Origin: Selaginella moellendorffii
Lineage: Eukaryota; Streptophyta; Lycopodiopsida; Selaginellales; Selaginellaceae
NCBI RefSeq assembly: GCF_000143415.4
Contig: NW_003314262.1
Span: 534,078-598,077, forward strand
Reading direction: 5' to 3'
Length of the DNA: 64,000 bases
The position numbers and the translations under genes are program-made. Below, piece after piece: positions 32,636 to 44,400 of this stretch. Within the stretch, counting starts at the first letter, position 1. Every line of letters starts with the position of its first letter. Below the pieces are notes generated by a model. That model saw only the letters and a list, made by a program, of their open reading frames with translations. It ran no database searches and was not told where the DNA came from.

Positions 32636-34829
32636 TGTGAGACACAAATCCCTAAACCCCAAGATGGAGTCCAAGATGGAGTTTGAGATGGAGTCTGAGA
32701 TGGACCAAGATGGAGTCCGAGATGGAGTTCAAAATGGACTCGAGATAGAGTCCGAAATGGACATGAGATGGAGTCCGAGATGGACCAAGATGGACTTAAG
32801 ATGGAGTCTGAGATAGACCCAAGATGGACTCGAGATGGAGTTTGAGATGGACCCGAGATGGAGTCCAAGATGGTGTCCGAGATGGAGTCCAAGATGGTGT
32901 CCGAGATGGAGTCCGAGATGGAGTCCAAGATAGAGTCTGAGATGGACCCAAGATGGAGTCCGAGATGGACCGAGATGGAGTTCAAGATGGACTCGAGATG
33001 GAGTTCGAGATGGATCTGAGATGGAGTCTAAGATGGACCCGAAATGGAGTTTGAGATGGACCTAAGATGGAATTTGAGATGGAGTCTGAGAAGGACCCAA
33101 GATGGAGTCTGAGGTCGAGCTGAGCTGGGTGACCTCCCGGGAAATCCAAACTCAGGAGTTTACACCCGGGAGATCGAATGGTCAATGTGCCCAACCCAAA
33201 TGTGGGTGGCCAAAATGAGCGTAACACATTTGGACTAAAAGCTCTGACTTGAGGAGTCCGAGATGGACCAAGATGAAGTCCGAAATGGACCCGAGATGGA
33301 CCCGAGATGGAGTTTGAGAAGGACCCAAGATGGAGTCCGAAGTCGAGACGGAGACCAAGACCAAGTCTGAGTCCGAGTCCAAGTCCGAGTCTGAGTCAAA
33401 GTCCGAGTCCGAGTTCGAGTTTGAGAGGGTGAAAGCCCAAAGCGTTTGTCTCCCAAACCTTGGGGGGGCTTGATGAGCTCCAAAAGTATAGTAGGGGGAG
33501 CCCAAAGCGTTCATTTCCCAAACACTAGGGGGTTTGGTGAGCTTCAAAAGTATAGTAGAGGGAGGACTCAATTGGAGCCAGTTTGGCCAGGAAAGGCCAG
33601 TTTGGCCCAGGAAGACTATACCTAGGTGTTAGGTGATGGGATAACCATTAGGAAGTCCAAGGCTCTAAGTGAATACGGACTGACAAGTAGGCTAGCTTGG
33701 TGAAGTGTTCAAGAGCCAACTCTAGTTCCCTTGGGAGATCGAATGGCCGATGCTCCTAATCCAAGTTTGGGTGGCACTACCTACTTGGAGACCTAATATG
33801 GCTCAATGGAACTTCGCTCTAAGCCCATGGCTAGAGCACCAAAAGGCAGAAGGTGGGGAGAGTATCCTAAGGCTCGCGTAAGGCCACAGTGTTCCAAAAT
33901 GTTGTCTCAAAGTCCTAGACTGTGAAAAGGAAGAGGAGCAATCCTCTAGTGCAATGACTAAGGATACGGTCACATGGTGAAAAAGTCCCAAAGAACAGTG
34001 GAACTTAGAGGTCGAGCCTACAGGCCTTGTTCCAGTGGCAGTGTTGGCGAACATAGCCATGGACTTGATAGGGACTGTAAAAGGGATATTGGGGAAGGCT
34101 GTTCCCCATGTCTATGGGCATCTTAAAAATGCTAAGGAGAGGACCTAAGATGGTCGCTCATGGACGAATGGCTCAGTCCTTGAGAGATAGGATTGCGATA
34201 CAGGTGGTGTTGGACCACCGGTGTGACCAAGGGGAATGGGCATGGCTTTAGTGTAACAGATTGGTATGTCAGTGGTACCTTGGGTGTCGGTCATGGGATT
34301 GGACACGTGGAGCACTTGGACCAAGGGCAAAGGTTGAGTGGCATGGGGGCCATTCTTGGGACTAGCAAGTCCCCAAGTTCGGAATAGGACTTAAGGAGGT
34401 TGTGAGTGAAATTCCTCTAAGTGATTGAAGGTGTGGCTAAATGATTAAAGTAGAATGGAAAAATTAGTCACTTACATAAGGATGCTAAGGAGCGGATTTG
34501 GGATGACCACTCATGAACGGATGGCCCAGTCTTCGAGAGACAGGACTGTGATCTAGGTGGTATTGGACCACTAGTGCGGCAAAGGTGATTGGGCATAGCT
34601 GTAGCATAACAAGCTAATATGTTGGTAATACCTTTGAGTGTTGGTCATGGGATCAGACACATGGAGCACTTGGACCAAGTGCAAAGGTTAAGTGGCAAGG
34701 ATGCCATTCTCGGGGTTAACAAGCCCCAAGTCCGGAATAAAATTTACAGAGGTTGTGAGTGAAACTCCTCCAAGTGGTCGAAGATGTGGTTAAATGACTA
34801 AAGTAGAATGGAAAATTTAGCCACTTACA
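32636..34829 (+). repeat. Outer element 5' LTR
   Basis: This is a 2.2-kb LTR. It holds a 12-mer array (GAGATGGAGTCC-like, about 32660-33110), a hexamer array (GAGTCC-like, about 33342-33425), the shared GGGTGAAAGCCCAAAGCG module at about 33426 and again in part at 33507, and the CACTTACA end. It is longer than the right LTR mostly because its last 355 or so bases occur twice (about 34118-34468 and 34476-34829). Confidence 0.88.
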
Positions 34830-34832
34830 ATT

Positions 34833-34843
34833 TGGTATCAGAG
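34833..34843 (+). promoter_or_regulatory. Primer-binding site (initiator tRNA-Met type), outer element
   Basis: TGGTATCAGAG lies three bases after the 5' LTR end. This is the well-known start of the plant LTR-retrotransposon PBS that pairs with the 3' end of initiator tRNA-Met. Confidence 0.9.
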
Positions 34844-37416
34844 TTGTTCCTTAGTCCGACTTTTATTGGTGCTCAAGTATATCATTGTTGGTGTTAGCAT
34901 CGGAAGGTCTTAGGAGTGGGCCTATCCTTGAGGAGTAGCAGGTCAGGAAGACGTGGCTCTCCACTACAGTTCATGTGTGAACTTGTAGGTGAGATGGTTG
35001 ATAGAAAAGGGCCAATAATAGAATAACTTTGGGATCTTGGGAATAGTATAAGGTTTTCCTCAAAGAGTTAAGGATGTGATTTAGATGAGCATTTGACTTA
35101 TCAAACTGGCTAATGTAGTTGTGGTAAACAACTACAGTTGGGATCATGGGGAAGGTAGAGACTCAAAAACAATAAAGGAGTCACAAAATTATCCTCATAA
35201 AATTGAGATTGGTGCTCATGAATTTAAGACCAGAATTAATAACTGTGGGAAGTCAAATATGGATAAGGACATAAGTCCTTAAAATGGTAGCTAGGGCTAC
35301 CATTTATAAATGTTGGAACAAACCCAAGGAGTTATGAGACAGTATTCTCATCATATGGATGGATAGTCTTAAGGAGCGAGAGTAGTCCATAGAAAATGAG
35401 GAATAATCAAGTGTTAGAGCAACACTTGCAAAGATGGTCCTTGTGAGTAGGACACAAATACACAAAGTTGTATTCCAGCGAGCTGACACCTCAAAAATAG
35501 GACATTACCAGTAATTGGATTAGCAAAATAAAAAAATGTTAGATGACTCAAGTAGAGTCAAGGAATAGTTCTAAGGGATTGGTAAAAGCATTTGGATTGA
35601 GGTGTATTGTGCCCCACGAAGGATAGGGAGGATTATAAAATCTAAATATGAAAATAGTGGGTATCTCATTGATGGCAAAATATGTTATATTAAAGTCATG
35701 GGAAAGGTGTTTCTAGAAGAAAATAACTTTTACACAAAGTTGTATGTAAACTTTATGGTGTAGTGCTAATGGATAGTTAGCATGAGAAAGAATTGTATTG
35801 ATTTTGGCAAGGACCCAAACACAAGTAAGAAGTGTCATAAAGGTAGGCTCGTGAAGCCGATGGTGTAGAGACACTAAATGCACTAAAGTGTGATGCTTTG
35901 AGGTCAAGTTGGTAGATTTATGAGAACCCCTCCCCAAAGGAATTCTAATGGAAATGGGAATGGCATAGCTTAAGTTGGAAGGCATACGGTTGGAGTGTGG
36001 TGACCCAAATAATGATGGAGGTGTAAAAACACTAGCAATGAGTTATAGGACTTGACCATTATAAGGCAATTAAACAAAAGGTGCAAAATAATTGGTTAAA
36101 CTGGTAGAAAGTAACTACCTAAGACTTCTTATTGGGATAAGGAAGTTGGATATACCCTTATAAGGGATAAATTGCTTATGTTGCGATATAGTAAGTCAAT
36201 GTTATAAAGGGAATGCTCATTAAAAGAGGGCATCATTAAGACACTCAAACACTCTAAAACACCAAGAAGTGGTATTAGGTGTCATAAGGGCATTAGATAA
36301 GGCATGAGGGACTAAGTCCCTAACGAATGATGGGTAGTAAGTGCTATCCTATGTCCAAAGTTGCGGAGACGGGAGTAGTTCGTCTATTTGCATTAAACAA
36401 AGCTAAAAAGGAATTTCGGCAAGGCTAGTGATGAGCATAGAAAGGCCCATAAGTAATAACGATAATCCTGGTGTGTGGGATTACAAGGTGAGCATACCCA
36501 GATTGAAGAACCACTTTTTAGGTTATTGAGTAGGTTCATCCCTAAGAATACTTGTTATGGCACCTCCTAGTATGGAAAAGAATAACTGAAGGAAACATAT
36601 AATGCCAAAAAATAAATAATAAAGGGATAGAACCAAACCATAGGAATTGATGGGCATAACCAAGGGTGGTTATGTGAGTTGGGAGTAAAGAATCAAATGG
36701 GTGCTCGCGCATGTTGTTATTAACTACCATGATGCCATGGAGAGTCTAAAATATGGAATTATCCATGTTAAACCATATGGCGATTAAAAAGCTTGCAAAA
36801 GGAGAAGCCTTGGTAAGTTAAAGGACAAAGTTCCTTTAAGGTTCCCAAAGACAATTCTGGGTAGCTTAGTACCTACAAAGGCAAGTGTAAATGGTTCATA
36901 AAATGCGTGAAATTAGAGTGGCATAATAGAAGTGTGGTCTTGAAGCTTGCCCTAAGGTAAAGCTATCAAGGTTGGGGAAGTAGTTCCCGAGTGTTTAAAG
37001 AAATGGCTTTGAACGAAAGTCAATGGTCAAGGATTTTCACGCTTATACATGAACCATATTACAGTGGTCATATGACTTGCTAAGTGAGATTGGCAAGTTG
37101 GGGGAACAAATACCTTAATTGAAGGTGCTAACTTCAAAAGGGATAGCCCATGGGGCCAAGCATGGAGAAGTTTATATATGATCATAAATTTGTCAAGTGA
37201 AAGGACTTGGCAGTGCGGAGGAACTAGGTTTCTAAACTGTGATCTATAGCGCGCTTTAAGTATAAATTGGTGCACTGGCGTGGGGAGTCATGCAAGGCAT
37301 CCTATGTGATGCTGTCCGTAGATGCATATACAGAGGTTGGGTTCGAGTCTCGACCCTTTAGTGCTTGGGTTCAAGTCCCAAATCACTAAGGGCGTGGTGA
37401 TGGTTTGGAATATGAG

Positions 37417-37421
37417 GACAC
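37417..37421. repeat. Target site duplication GACAC, left (middle element)
   Basis: GACAC just before the LTR start TGTAAGCC (37422) is repeated exactly at 53201-53205, after the right LTR. Confidence 0.9.
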
Positions 37422-38594
37422 TGTAAGCCACAAATTTTTCCTTTCCAATTTGCCAGCTTACCTCGTCTATCCAACCAACACTGCCTTGGCTTGTGCTAAG
37501 TTCCCTTGCTAAGGTTCCTGCCTATTGTACCAGCTCCTACTTGGTCCTACTTGGTTTCAGCTACTCACTGCACGAGCAACGAAGCATTAGCCATCCATCT
37601 ACGAATTCCCAAATCTCTCCCAATCCCCCTCCCCGGGTTAGACTGGACTTAAGGTTCGGCTACACTCCCCGCAGGCACAAGCAGCCAAGCACACCAAGCC
37701 TCCAGGTTCCTAACACCCCTTGGTACAACAAGACTTGATTATAGGACCCTCTAAATCCCAAGCTTTGGGTGCAACACTTGCTTCAGGACATCGGGGCAAA
37801 ACACCGTGGCCTAACGGCCCAGTATAGGTACCTCTACCACCCCACTTCCTTCCCGAAGGGAAGGCCCAAGCCCCTAGGAAGGGCGAGGACCAATGAGCCA
37901 CAAGGTACTCAAGTGGGGCACCACTCCACATGAGCCGGGAGCACCACAATCGGTTTCCCTTTCTAGAGTGGGAGCTACTCTTGAGCACTTCCCTAGGTGG
38001 CCCCTCCGGCACCACCCAAGCCCATGCTCACTCCCACCCAAGCCCCCTCGGCCCCAGTCTCAACCTCAAGTCAGTTTGGAAGCACCACTGGAGAGTTCCT
38101 TTAAGACTGGTTCCCAGACCTCACTATCCCTACTATACTTTTGGAACCCCCTGTAGCCCCCCCCCCCCCCCCCCCGTGGGAGATGCACGCTTTGGGCTTT
38201 CACCCCTTGACCTGTATTAGTATTCGGACTCGGTCTCAGACTCGATCTCAAACTCGATCTCGGACCTGACTTCGGACTCGGTCTCGGACTCAATCTCGGA
38301 CTCGATCTCAGACTTGACCTCGAACTCGGTCTCGAACCCGATTTGGATCTCGGACTCTGTCTCGAACTCGGTCTCGAACTCGGTCTCGAATTCGGTCTCC
38401 GATTCGGCCTCGGTCTCGAATTCGGTCTCCGATTCGGCCTCGGGCTCGATCCAGGACTCTATGTCGAACTCAGTCTCAGAGTCGGTCTTGGACTCGATCT
38501 TCGACTCGGTCCCATTCGATGAACTCTTTGTCATTTCGGTCATGCTTTCTATGATCCTTTAGCCTACGACATCTCGGGGAGTCAGTTCCTTACA
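37422..38594 (-). repeat. Chromovirus 3' LTR
   Basis: This 1.17-kb LTR is very similar to 52061-53200. On the plus strand it contains a 19-C tract (38157-38175), the reverse complement of the GGGTGAAAGCCCAAAGCG module, and a GGTCTCGGACTC-like hexamer array (about 38222-38520). Visible differences from its partner near the start are transitions. Confidence 0.9.
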
Positions 38595-38606
38595 ACTCCA
38601 CCACCC
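38595..38606 (-). promoter_or_regulatory. Polypurine tract of the chromovirus
   Basis: On the minus strand GGGTGGTGGAGT directly precedes the LTR start TGTAAGG. The same 12 bases precede the right LTR of the outer element at 54633-54644. Confidence 0.75.
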
Positions 38607-38996
38607 ATAGAAGAAGTTCGATACCCACATCGAACATCTCTTTTTTATCCTATGACTTGTTGACCATGTCTTCAGGGGCATCCCCCCACTTAGCAGTGTG
38701 CCTAAGTTAGCCTCCCCGGCCAAGAGCCCATGACAACGGAATATAAGTGTCCCTATATCCCTCACCTCACCACGCCCTAGTATGGGGTCGGGACTTGAAC
38801 CCAGCCTTGCTTTACTAGGGGGTTGGGACTCGAACCCAACCTCTATAGAATATGTCTACGAATTCGACATCCCCACGGGGAGTCGGGCGTAGTGCCCTAC
38901 GCCTAGTCGACCTAACTAACCCATGCTAATTAGTTTACCTTCGGCACGCCTTCGGATCCCGACATATGCCTTTGCTCAACTTCACAAATTGATATT

Positions 38997-39848
38997 TTAA
39001 TTGAACTTTGCATAAGTACATAGAGTTCTGCCTTGCAGAAATTCCTCCACTAGATCTTGTGCGTTCGCTAGGTTCTCCTCCGGTTCCCATGTTGCTTCGC
39101 AGTGTGGAAATCCTTTCCACTTCACATGGAACTCTCTCACCTCGCGTCTTTGTCGCTTGCTCTTGCGCGCATTGAAGATGGCCTTGACTTCGTATTCCTC
39201 TTCCCCTTGGATAACCTCAGGTAAAGGTCTTACTTGGTCCTTGCGAAGAAGATCCTCAAAGTACGGCTTGAGTAAGTTCACGTGGAACACAGGGTGCATC
39301 TTCACCATCTCTCAAGGAAGTCAGAGACGGTAAGCCACTTTACCGATTCGTGCCTCAATCTCATAAGGCCCCGCGAACCTGCTTAAGGAACTCCAGATCA
39401 ATTCATTTACAGAAATACATGCATTTTTACCTTTGGGTCAACTTCTGGCTGATCCCACTTCGTAGCTTGAGGTTCTTGGTGTTCAGCCACACCTTCTCCC
39501 TAGCTTATAACTCTACATCTCGGCGCTTTTAGTTCGCGTACTTGGTTTGCCTTTGTTGAGCCCATTCCAAGGAATCCCTCACTAGATTCCAAATGTTGAG
39601 TCTCTCTGCTGTGAATGCCTCCACTGCAGGTAACTCTCCATGATACTCGGCCACGCTGAGTTCCACAGGACCTTCAATAGCTTGCCCATTGATGACTTCC
39701 TATGGACTCACCCCGATATTCGAATGTGGTGAGTTGTTATAACACATTTCCGCAAGTCCCAAATGACTTACCCAATCGGTTTGGTCTCCCAAGACATAGC
39801 ATTGCAAATAATCCTCCAGCTGCCTATTCACCCTTTCCGTTTGTCCAT
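38997..39848 (-). pseudogene. Chromovirus integrase C-terminal part with chromodomain
   Basis: On the minus strand the frame runs from TDGQTERVNRQLEDYL (39850 downward) through several breaks to MHPVFHVNLLKPYF and a chromodomain ending at about 38997, with REFHVKWKGFPHCEATWEP. The chromodomain targets integration to chosen chromatin in chromoviruses. The N-terminal half of integrase is on the other side of the inner element at 47523-48051. Only the last 103 codons are open. Confidence 0.85.
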
Positions 39849-40472
39849 CTGTCAAGAAGTGTTAGTGCCATCAAACTTGACTTAATACCCAATATGTCGC
39901 GCATGTGATTTCGGGTATTGAAAGTTACCTGTCGACCAGTCCTTACGGACACTCTTACCTTACTACCACAACGGCAGGAGGTCGGTATTGCTGGACCCTT
40001 TATCAGTCCCTCTTGTGCTAGTGGAGTTAACTGAGCATTTCGAGTGTACTTAGACCGGACGAGCATAAGGACGGAATTCCTATGTGTTATTAGCTAAGCA
40101 TACTTAGCCCGGTAAGGAGTTCCCGTCTCGTTATGTCTTGCACTGGCTAGTGACAAGAACCTCGCATATTGAGATTAGTCCCTTAATATCGCTACATGAT
40201 AGCTTACCGTGTCTGCCAAACACCCTTGCTATCATGCCCTTTGTGTTAGTCTCACTTCGGTCCCAAATGCTATTTATGGAAAGTGTCTAGATTTGCTCAT
40301 TTGGCATATCTATGGAATGTAGAGATTGGTCTGAACACAATAGTGTTCGTCTCGTGTCCAAATTCACAATCTAGGAACATTCCATATTTAGTAAATTTCG
40401 AGCTTGTCCCAGAGACTAACTCTTGATACTAAGGGAGGCTTGGGGTGAAAGCCCAAAGCGTGTGTTCCTCAA

Positions 40473-40847
40473 GGGGGGGGGGGGGGGGGGGGGGNNNNNN
40501 NNNNNNNNNNNNNNNNNNNNNNNNNNNNNNNNNNNNNNNNNNNNNNNNNNNNNNNNNNNNNNNNNNNNNNNNNNNNNNNNNNNNNNNNNNNNNNNNNNNN
40601 NNNNNNNNNNNNNNNNNNNNNNNNNNNNNNNNNNNNNNNNNNNNNNNNNNNNNNNNNNNNNNNNNNNNNNNNNNNNNNNNNNNNNNNNNNNGAAAGGAAA
40701 AGAAGAAAGAAAAAAAGAGAAGAAGAAGAAAAGGAAAAAGAGAAAAAAAGAAGAGGAAAAAAAGAAAGAAAAAGAAGGAGAAAAAGGGAGGGGAGGGAAG
40801 AAAAGGGACGTGTATGCGTCACGATCTCGGGGAGGGGGGGGGGGGGG
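40473..40847 (+). repeat. G homopolymers, sequence gap and GA-rich tract
   Basis: A run of 22 G (40473-40494) enters a 197-base block of N (40495-40691). A purine tract of GAAAGGAAAAG-type sequence follows to about 40805, then a further run of 14 G (40834-40847). The right LTR has only a short G run (about 46963-46969) at the same place, so this expansion is specific to the left LTR. Long open frames across it are artefacts. Confidence 0.85.
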
Positions 40848-41350
40848 CTATAGGGGGTTCCAAATGTATAGTAGGGATAGTGGGTATGTTGGGCATGGCC
40901 GACCAACCTGAGCCATAGTCTAGCTCTCACTTGCATGCCTGTCCTTGTTCTGCATCTGGCTTGGGTCTAAGCCCAAGTTCCATACCATGCTAGTTGGTGG
41001 GGTACCCATATCCTCAGGTTAGGCCACCGGTATGCCGAAATAGCGCTAGACTCCGTTTGGCTCCGTTTTGTGTGCTGGTCCTGGCATTAGGATGCTGATT
41101 GCTCCAGAACTGTTCCAAGTTGCTCTAGGCTCTTGTCCCTTCGCTCCTTAGGTTATATGCTCGGGAGTTGCTCCGTGATTCAGTTCCATCACTCCTTGGC
41201 TCCATGCTTGGGAGTTTGGCACCGTTTCTTCGTTCAGTGGCCCAAGGCCCTGAACCTTGAGTTCCGCACCACGTTCCTTTGGACATGTGGCATGTGACAC
41301 GTGGCATCTATCACGTGGCACAAAGAGGGTTTAGGTTCCACTTCATGGTG

Positions 41351-41379
41351 TTATCCTATGGTAAATCACCATAGGATAA
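41351..41379. repeat. Perfect 12-bp inverted repeat near the inner LTR end
   Basis: TTATCCTATGGT and ACCATAGGATAA are separated by five bases (AAATC). The same hairpin is in the right LTR at 47473-47501. It may shape RNA 3' ends or bind a protein; its function is unknown. Confidence 0.8.
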
Positions 41380-41404
41380 AGGGTAAAACCACGTGTGCTA
41401 CATT

Positions 41405-41415
41405 TGGTATCAGAG
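41405..41415 (+). promoter_or_regulatory. Primer-binding site (initiator tRNA-Met type), inner element
   Basis: TGGTATCAGAG lies two bases after the left LTR end (CTACA at 41398-41402). Confidence 0.9.
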
Positions 41416-44400
41416 AATGAGTCTTGGCAAGATCTATCCAATGAGATTGGGCAACTAATCTCATTGCATACGCAAAGATGAAAACGATGATCCAAGTGGG
41501 TACACGTTTGGGTGCAAAGGCTTTGCAGTTGTTCCTTGGGTATGTTTTTTTTTTGTTACTTTTTTGTACCTTATGATGTGAGCTTGCGCTTGGGCTTATA
41601 GGATGGTTTGGAGATGTTCTGTTTGCAAGAGTTTGAGCTTGGGCTCATGAGTGAGGCGCATTAGCAACTCGAGGTTTCACTTTGAGTTGGCAAGATTAAT
41701 GTTAGCCTATCGGTGGTTCCATGAGTTGTTCCATGTACCATGGGTGAAAGTTAACCTTCCCTAGGTTTGCTATGAATGGCAAATAGGCTGGTCCGTAGCT
41801 GTTTAGCACAGCACTAGTGGATCCTTCCTAGGCATGATTATGGGTGAATCAATCAAGATTGTGGGGATTGGTCTATTGATTCAAGTAATCATTGCCGTGC
41901 TCTCTCATAAACTTTTCTTGGATTGAACTGAAGGCAGTGCGAACGCAAGCTTAAGGTTTAGTCAAGATGAGGCCAGAAAGAGAGTCGTCAGGGACGAAGG
42001 ATCAAACACATAAATCATTTTCTCTTCTTAGAGAGATGATTTGCAACGAGGTGTTAACTCATTGCTCATGTTCACATCATAGAAACAAGAGTCCCTATCT
42101 TGACGCATGTTGGAGATGATGGTCTTACAATGGTGAGTTGTGGGATGGATAGCGGTGAAGTGCTATACCATTTTGTCTAGGCTTGCTATTGGAAGACTTG
42201 GGTTACAATGCTTAATTCTTTTCTAGGGAACCTTGCTATTGCTCCTTGAGTAGCTTGGTGTTGGATTAGTTTTGAGTTTGGTCGGAAAGAGAGTGGCATG
42301 AGCTTGACCGTGTTGTGAACAAAAGTTAGTGGTGTTTGGTGTTGTAAATCTCTATCGGTGGTGGCATTTATGTTGCATTTTGTCGAATTGAGTTGACACT
42401 TGATACTCACATAAACTTTTGAAGTAATGATATAGGCATTGCTCATGGTGTTGCTCAATTGATGATCAAGTCATTGTGATGCTTATATCATATCCATGTG
42501 ATAATGAGTAATGCATTTACGAAGTTGCTTGGTTAAATGATGATCGACCCCAAAGTGGTTGATAGTGAAGCTAGTCTACTTGCACGAAATAACATTGTAG
42601 TAAGCTTTGACTGGATTCTCAATGGTGATCCATTATGCTAAGCTTAAGTTGGTTCCTTGTTCTTGAGGGTTTGCCCATAAGGTGTTGGAAAAAAGATTGT
42701 AGCATTCATTTGCTATAACTCATCAGTTGATTCGTTAGCACTTGGAGTAGATTGTTGAATGGAGAAGGTGTGTAGTTGAGGCATTGACATCACTAGCACT
42801 TGTGTTAGTGGAAGTGGCATTGTTATTTCAAGTGATGAGGAATTTCCCTTGGACCTTGATTTTCCATGTCATTTTTCTTGTTAGTGTTTTAGCTTCACAT
42901 TGAATCTTGAAGGTGATTGAATAAGAGTGTTAGTGCAATGTGAATATCCGAAGATGTGGTCTTCGTGATCAAGCCTTGAATGTTCATTTTGCACTTTACA
43001 GATGTCGGTGTTGGATATCGTTTAGATGGGCAAAGATGTTCGATACTTAAGCATATTGATGGATCATGAGAATTTGTGTCAAGGTGAACCTATGTGAAGT
43101 TGTTTGTAGGAGGAAGTTGGTCGAGTCTTGAAAGTTTGCAATCCTAAATTGAGAGTCATTCTTTCTCTAGGATGGAAATTTTCCACAAATTTTCTTAGAC
43201 TTCTCCAATGGCTGATCTGTTGATCACTTTGCCGAAAACCATTCCGTTTTCGTAAGCCAGTACAAACTAATGAAGGGGTTGGAGTTGACTTCGGTTAGCT
43301 TAAACCTTGGTAAGTAATTTGTATGATGCGATCCGAAAGGGATGCTGACTTTTGGGGCTAAGGCAATTGAGTTGGATAGAGTCTGGAGTTGGTGTAGAAA
43401 AGTGGCTGTGCACTTTTCTTAGAAAGGTGACCCTTGTACCTTTCTTTTGTAGCATTGTGCTTGGTGGCAGGTTGCACCTTGCATTACGTTATACTTTATG
43501 AGAGTAGTGAGCTCTCACTGATCTTGACTTAGTCTTGGTGGCCCTGCGCCTTGGCTGAGGATGGTGATGTCTAACTTAGTTGTTTGAGGTTGGGATGTTG
43601 GTACCCGTACTATAGCTATGTCTATAAAGAGGTTGTGTACCGATATGAGTCCATCTTGTAGTCTTCACTTTAGTTTCGACTAAGTGTTGATTATGCATAG
43701 CTAGCCTCTTCAAGGCATGCTCAGAGCTATTGACTAAATGCATTGGTGAGCTTATCGTGGTTGAGTTGGATTCGAGTGGTCATTTAGTTTGTACTTGTCT
43801 ATGAACTTTTATCTCGTACCTAGGGTATCACGTTCATGTTGGACAAGTATATAACTTGATGACAAGAGTTGGTGTTTGGGTCTTGTGAAGGCAAGTTGAG
43901 GAGTGATTGTTAGTTGCTTTGTGACTAGTGATTACTTGTAGACTTAGTCAAAGATTGTTGACACTTGCTTTGCTTGATGATGATTTAGCAGTGATAGGCT
44001 TGCTTTATCAGATAGTGTTGCGGAGGATCGTGTCGTTAGACTTACATGAGTTTTTTTTTTTCATGTTGACATATTGACTCTACCTCTGTTGATATCATTT
44101 GGTTACATCTAGTCCGTAGTGTTGGATTTCATTGAGTCTTGGACGTGGTGAATCACTCCTTGATGAAGTGTTATCTGTAACTGAGTATTGTTGAAGGATT
44201 GGTGTCGAATACTGATTAAGGTATCTTCGACCTTGGTTAGCTAGATTGCTAGAGCGTTTTGAGTGGTGATTCACTCGAGCTTTCTTTGAGCTTTGTTTTG
44301 GTGTTGATGGCATTGAAGTGATGCCTTGTCGTTGACAATATTGATGTTGAGATTTGAGTGAAATGAGATATCTGTCCAATTGAGTTTATATTGAGTTTCA

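Larger units (their letters stand above)
39895..41402 (+). repeat. Inner element 5' LTR (contains assembly gap)
   Basis: It matches 46384-47520 closely, and the differences in the first 105 bases and in the stretch before the G tract are all transitions. It is longer by about 370 bases because of a G run, the gap (40495-40691) and a GA-rich tract that the right LTR lacks. It ends CTACA just before the PBS. Confidence 0.88.

Noticed and set aside
32660-33110. CRISPR-like look of regularly spaced GAGATGGAGTCC units
   Set aside because: Units are adjacent with no unique spacers, lie within an LTR, and the genome is a plant.
37325-37400. tRNA B-box-like words GGTTCGAGTC and GGTTCAAGTC as tRNA genes
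   Set aside because: No stems or A box are present. The same words occur in the matching 3' internal region of the chromovirus (about 38775-38850, minus strand), so they are part of the retroelement family.
38217-38562. Charged or Ser-rich repeat open frames in the LTRs, such as 38217-38543 and 54845-55207
   Set aside because: They are translations of hexamer and 12-mer LTR arrays, open in several frames at once, with no start context and no family match.
40423-40936. Open frames of 155-162 codons across 40423-40936 on both strands
   Set aside because: They run through the 197-base N block and the flanking G and GA tracts, so they are artefacts of unknown bases and low complexity.
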